Positions 5,319 through 7,264 of a stretch of 7,264 bases of DNA are shown piece by piece. The position numbers were made by a program, and so were the translations under genes. The notes under the pieces are model-generated. The model was not told the DNA's origin, made no database searches, and was given only the letters and a program-made list of their open reading frames with translations. Source of the stretch: Thermoanaerobaculales bacterium (GTDB taxonomy: Bacteria; Acidobacteriota; Thermoanaerobaculia; Thermoanaerobaculales; Sulfomarinibacteraceae); contig JAOZUP010000202.1 of the NCBI GenBank assembly GCA_029938595.1, positions 1 to 7,264 of the forward strand. The letters run 5' to 3'. Within the stretch, counting starts at the first letter, position 1; each line of letters begins with the position of its first letter.

Positions 5319-6953
5319 ATGAAGCTCCAAACACGATCCATCGTTGCAAACAGGGACATCGAAGGTCCGCGCTCCTTCGTCAGCATCAACCCCGCGACCG
5401 AGGAGGAGATCGCGACGGTTTCGGCCCTCGATCAGACCGGGGCCGGAGACGCGGTCGAGGCCGCGAAGGGCGCCTTTCCCGAGTGGTCGCGCACCCCGGT
5501 GAAGGAGCGGCAGAAGATTCTCGCCCGCTGGCTCGAGATCATGCTTGACGAGGCCGAAGACCTCGCGCGGCTGGTGTCCATGGAGGGCGGCAAACCAGTT
5601 GGCGAGGCGCGGTTGGTGGATGTCTTCCCCGGGCTCGAGTCACTTTCGTACTACTCTGAGCGCCTCGACGAGATGTTGGCCTTTCGCCCGGAGAGGCCGA
5701 ACCAGGTCCTCTTCGCGCACTGGCAGGCGGGGTACCGTTTCGATCCGCTCGGCGTGTTCGCGATTATCACCCCGTGGAACTACCCGGTGACCATTCCCAT
5801 GGGTGAGATCGTGCCGGCCGTCGGCGCCGGCAACACCGTGGTCTTCAAACCGGCCTCGGCAACGGTGCTCACCGGCCTTGCGCTCGGCGACATGGCGCGG
5901 CGCGCAGGGATGCCGCCCGGTGTGCTCAACACCGTCGCCCTGCCGGGATCGGTAACGGACGCGCTTCTCGACAACCCGGACGTCTCCAAGGTGTTTTTCA
6001 CTGGCTCGGTACCGGTTGGGCGCCACGTTGCGCTTCGCTGCGCGGAGCGCATCATCCCGGCGCAGCTCGAGCTCGGAGGCAAGGATGCCGCGGTGGTAGC
6101 GGCCGACGCAGATATCGAGCGCACGGCGCGCGGCCTAGTGTGGGCGGCCTTCGTCAACAGCGGCCAGACCTGCGCGTCCGTCGAACGCGTGTACGCCGAG
6201 AAACCCGTATTTGATCGCCTGCTGCAGCGCATTGTCGAGCTCACCGGCGAGATCCGGGTTGGCGACCCGTCGTTGCCCGACACCGACATGGGCTCTTTGA
6301 CGACCAATGGCCAGCGCGACATCGTTGCCCGTCAGGTTGCGGAGGCCATTGCTGCGGGCGCCCGCGCCCTGACCGGCGGCGAGCCGCCCGAGGGCCCTGG
6401 GTTCTTCTACCCGCCGACCGTGCTCGTTGATGTGACCGATGATATGGAGGTAATGCGCGAGGAGACCTTTGGACCGGTGATGCCGGTGATTCCGGTGGAC
6501 TCGCTGGAGGAGGGGATTCGGCGCGCGAACGACTCGGATTTCGGTCTTACGGCTTCGGGCTGGACGCGCTCGACGGCCACCGCCGATCGGCTTCAGCGCG
6601 AGCTCGATGCCGGTTCGGTGACCATCAACGAGCACCTGGTGACGGCCGGTGAGGTCACCGGCTCCTGGGGGGGCGTCCGAGACAGCGGAATCGGCCGCAC
6701 GCACGGTCGGTTCGGCCTTATGAGCATGGTCAACATCAAATACGTCATTCGCGACATGGGTGGCGACAAGGCAATGCCCTGGCACTACCCCTACGACGAG
6801 GACTTCGGGCGGTTCATGAACGCCGCGATGCCGCTGATGTACGGAAAGGGCTTGAGCAAATTCGCGACCCTCCACAAGCTAGCCATGACCCGAAGATTCC
6901 GCCAACGCGTACGAAAAACGACGCTAATGGCGAATTTGGATAAGCTGCTCTAA
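5319..6953 (+). CDS. NAD(P)-dependent aldehyde dehydrogenase family protein with C-terminal extension
   Basis: Oxidises an aldehyde to the carboxylate with NAD(P)+; 544 aa, no signal peptide, cytoplasmic. All core ALDH elements are present: TPWNYP with Asn154, VFKPAS with Lys177, FTGSVPVG (227-234, cofactor loop), LELGGKD with general base Glu251, NSGQTC with nucleophile Cys285, and EETFGPV with Glu382. The overall pattern resembles succinate-semialdehyde-type and related broad-range ALDHs, but the substrate cannot be assigned. Residues ~478-544 (from RDMGGDKAMPWHYPYDEDF onward) extend past the normal ALDH end and finish in a basic, amphipathic stretch (KLAMTRRFRQRVRKTTLM). The ATG at 5319 is chosen because family similarity begins soon after it. 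The frame is open to 5235, but that part is repeat sequence. No clear Shine-Dalgarno precedes the ATG. Transcription probably starts from the promoter at 5211-5239. Confidence 0.93.
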   Translation: MKLQTRSIVANRDIEGPRSFVSINPATEEEIATVSALDQTGAGDAVEAAKGAFPEWSRTPVKERQKILARWLEIMLDEAEDLARLVSMEGGKPVGEARLVDVFPGLESLSYYSERLDEMLAFRPERPNQVLFAHWQAGYRFDPLGVFAIITPWNYPVTIPMGEIVPAVGAGNTVVFKPASATVLTGLALGDMARRAGMPPGVLNTVALPGSVTDALLDNPDVSKVFFTGSVPVGRHVALRCAERIIPAQLELGGKDAAVVAADADIERTARGLVWAAFVNSGQTCASVERVYAEKPVFDRLLQRIVELTGEIRVGDPSLPDTDMGSLTTNGQRDIVARQVAEAIAAGARALTGGEPPEGPGFFYPPTVLVDVTDDMEVMREETFGPVMPVIPVDSLEEGIRRANDSDFGLTASGWTRSTATADRLQRELDAGSVTINEHLVTAGEVTGSWGGVRDSGIGRTHGRFGLMSMVNIKYVIRDMGGDKAMPWHYPYDEDFGRFMNAAMPLMYGKGLSKFATLHKLAMTRRFRQRVRKTTLMANLDKLL

Positions 6954-6976
6954 TAGCCCTTGTGATTGTCCCTATT

Positions 6977-7040
6977 TTCTTTTATTTGCGTTGATTTCAC
7001 GCGCGCGAAAGCGCGCGAGGAAGCAACGTGAAGAAAAGAA
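6977..7040. other. long imperfect palindrome: 30-bp stem with GAAA tetraloop between convergent genes
   Basis: Positions 6977-7006 pair with 7011-7040 around the loop GAAA (7007-7010). The innermost seven pairs, CGCGCGC/GCGCGCG, are perfect. Further out, in plus-strand RNA, there are three mismatches (6999/7018, 6994/7023, 6984/7033) and three G-U pairs, all other positions being Watson-Crick. In minus-strand RNA the three wobbles become A-C mismatches, so the fold is better in the aldehyde dehydrogenase transcript. It sits 24 bp after that gene's stop and 8 bp after the end of the convergent minus-strand gene. It may act as a transcription or mRNA end, but no T-tract follows the stem on either strand. 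Confidence 0.75.
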
Positions 7041-7047
7041 CCACGGA

Positions 7048-7264
7048 CTACCCCGCAGGAATCCCCTCAACAAGCAACACCCGGTACCGTTCATGCGGAT
7101 ACGGATGGATGCCCGGCATCGCCGCAAACAGCCACCCCTCGTAGTCCACTACACCGTCCTCGGAGATGAGGACCCGCGCCGCGGGGTTATTGGGATCGGC
7201 GGAGCGGCTGGTGATGCCGCCCTCGTCCATCACGAAATCGGGGACGAACGCCACGGCCGTGAGG
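7048..7264 (-). CDS. DUF2155-like protein, C-terminal fragment (5' end beyond window)
   Basis: The open minus-strand frame runs to the window edge without a stop; the GTG at 7254 is probably internal because the frame continues upstream (LTAVAFVPDF). About 71 residues are visible. They contain ITSRSADPNNPAARVLISED, then YEGWLFAAMPGIHPYPHERY and VLLVEG. The GW-[LM]-FA-x2-P...H-x2-Y-x-V pattern recalls the C-terminus of DUF2155 proteins, small and mostly exported proteins of unknown function, but the match rests on a short segment and the family assignment is tentative. It is convergent with the aldehyde dehydrogenase gene, separated by the long hairpin. Confidence 0.6.
   Translation of the reverse strand, partial: LTAVAFVPDFVMDEGGITSRSADPNNPAARVLISEDGVVDYEGWLFAAMPGIHPYPHERYRVLLVEGIPAG

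Noticed and set aside
5015..5548. 177-codon plus-strand open frame over the intergenic repeats
   Set aside because: Its sequence is translation of the inverted and heptad repeats followed by a wrong frame of the aldehyde dehydrogenase.
6135..6875. 246-codon minus-strand open frame
   Set aside because: Fully antisense to the catalytic part of the aldehyde dehydrogenase; His/Arg-rich composition without motifs.
6977..7040. Standard rho-independent terminator at the hairpin
   Set aside because: The stem is strong but no T-tract follows it on either strand; the T-rich run is on the 5' side in the plus strand.

Overview
The window is GC-rich, gene-dense bacterial DNA. Two predicted lipoproteins with lipoboxes and an OpgC/MdoC-like membrane acyltransferase point to a diderm (Gram-negative-type) organism. 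Abundant short intergenic repeats and the type of aldehyde dehydrogenase would fit an environmental Acidobacteriota or deltaproteobacteria-like lineage, but this placement is a low-confidence inference.

Layout. (1) 1-396, plus: C-terminal half of a YdfG-like short-chain dehydrogenase, cut by the window edge. (2) 393-3049, minus: a probable three-gene operon, transcribed as acyltransferase-3 membrane protein, then alpha/beta-hydrolase-like lipoprotein, then isoprenylcysteine-methyltransferase-like membrane protein. Its last stop overlaps the SDR stop in the tetranucleotide CTAA. (3) 3050-3292: divergent intergenic region, largely filled by one copy (B) of a terminal-inverted-repeat element. 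(4) 3293-4877, plus: a second hydrolase-like lipoprotein, a 27-codon remnant matching an SDR C-terminus, and a patatin-like phospholipase. (5) 4848-5318: a second, opposite-orientation copy (A) of the same element, then an inverted repeat, a good sigma70-type promoter and a block of heptad repeats. (6) 5319-6953, plus: an aldehyde dehydrogenase with a C-terminal extension. (7) 6977-7040: a 30-bp-stem hairpin with a GAAA loop between convergent genes. (8) 7048-7264, minus: C-terminal fragment of a DUF2155-like protein.

The most notable feature is the pair of related ~170-183 bp elements (2998-3166 and 4848-5030). Both overlap coding sequence. Copy B supplies a Shine-Dalgarno, the ATG and about 17 N-terminal codons of the acyltransferase, although a plausible older GTG start with its own Shine-Dalgarno lies just outside the element. 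Copy A supplies the last nine codons and the stop of the patatin-like gene. The element therefore seems to have remodelled gene ends.

Functionally, five neighbouring genes (acyltransferase, two related lipoprotein hydrolases, membrane methyltransferase, patatin) act on, or resemble enzymes acting on, lipids, acyl groups or envelope components. A shared role in envelope lipid or glycan modification is a reasonable but unproven inference. I found no CRISPR array, tRNA, rRNA, transposase or complete insertion sequence.
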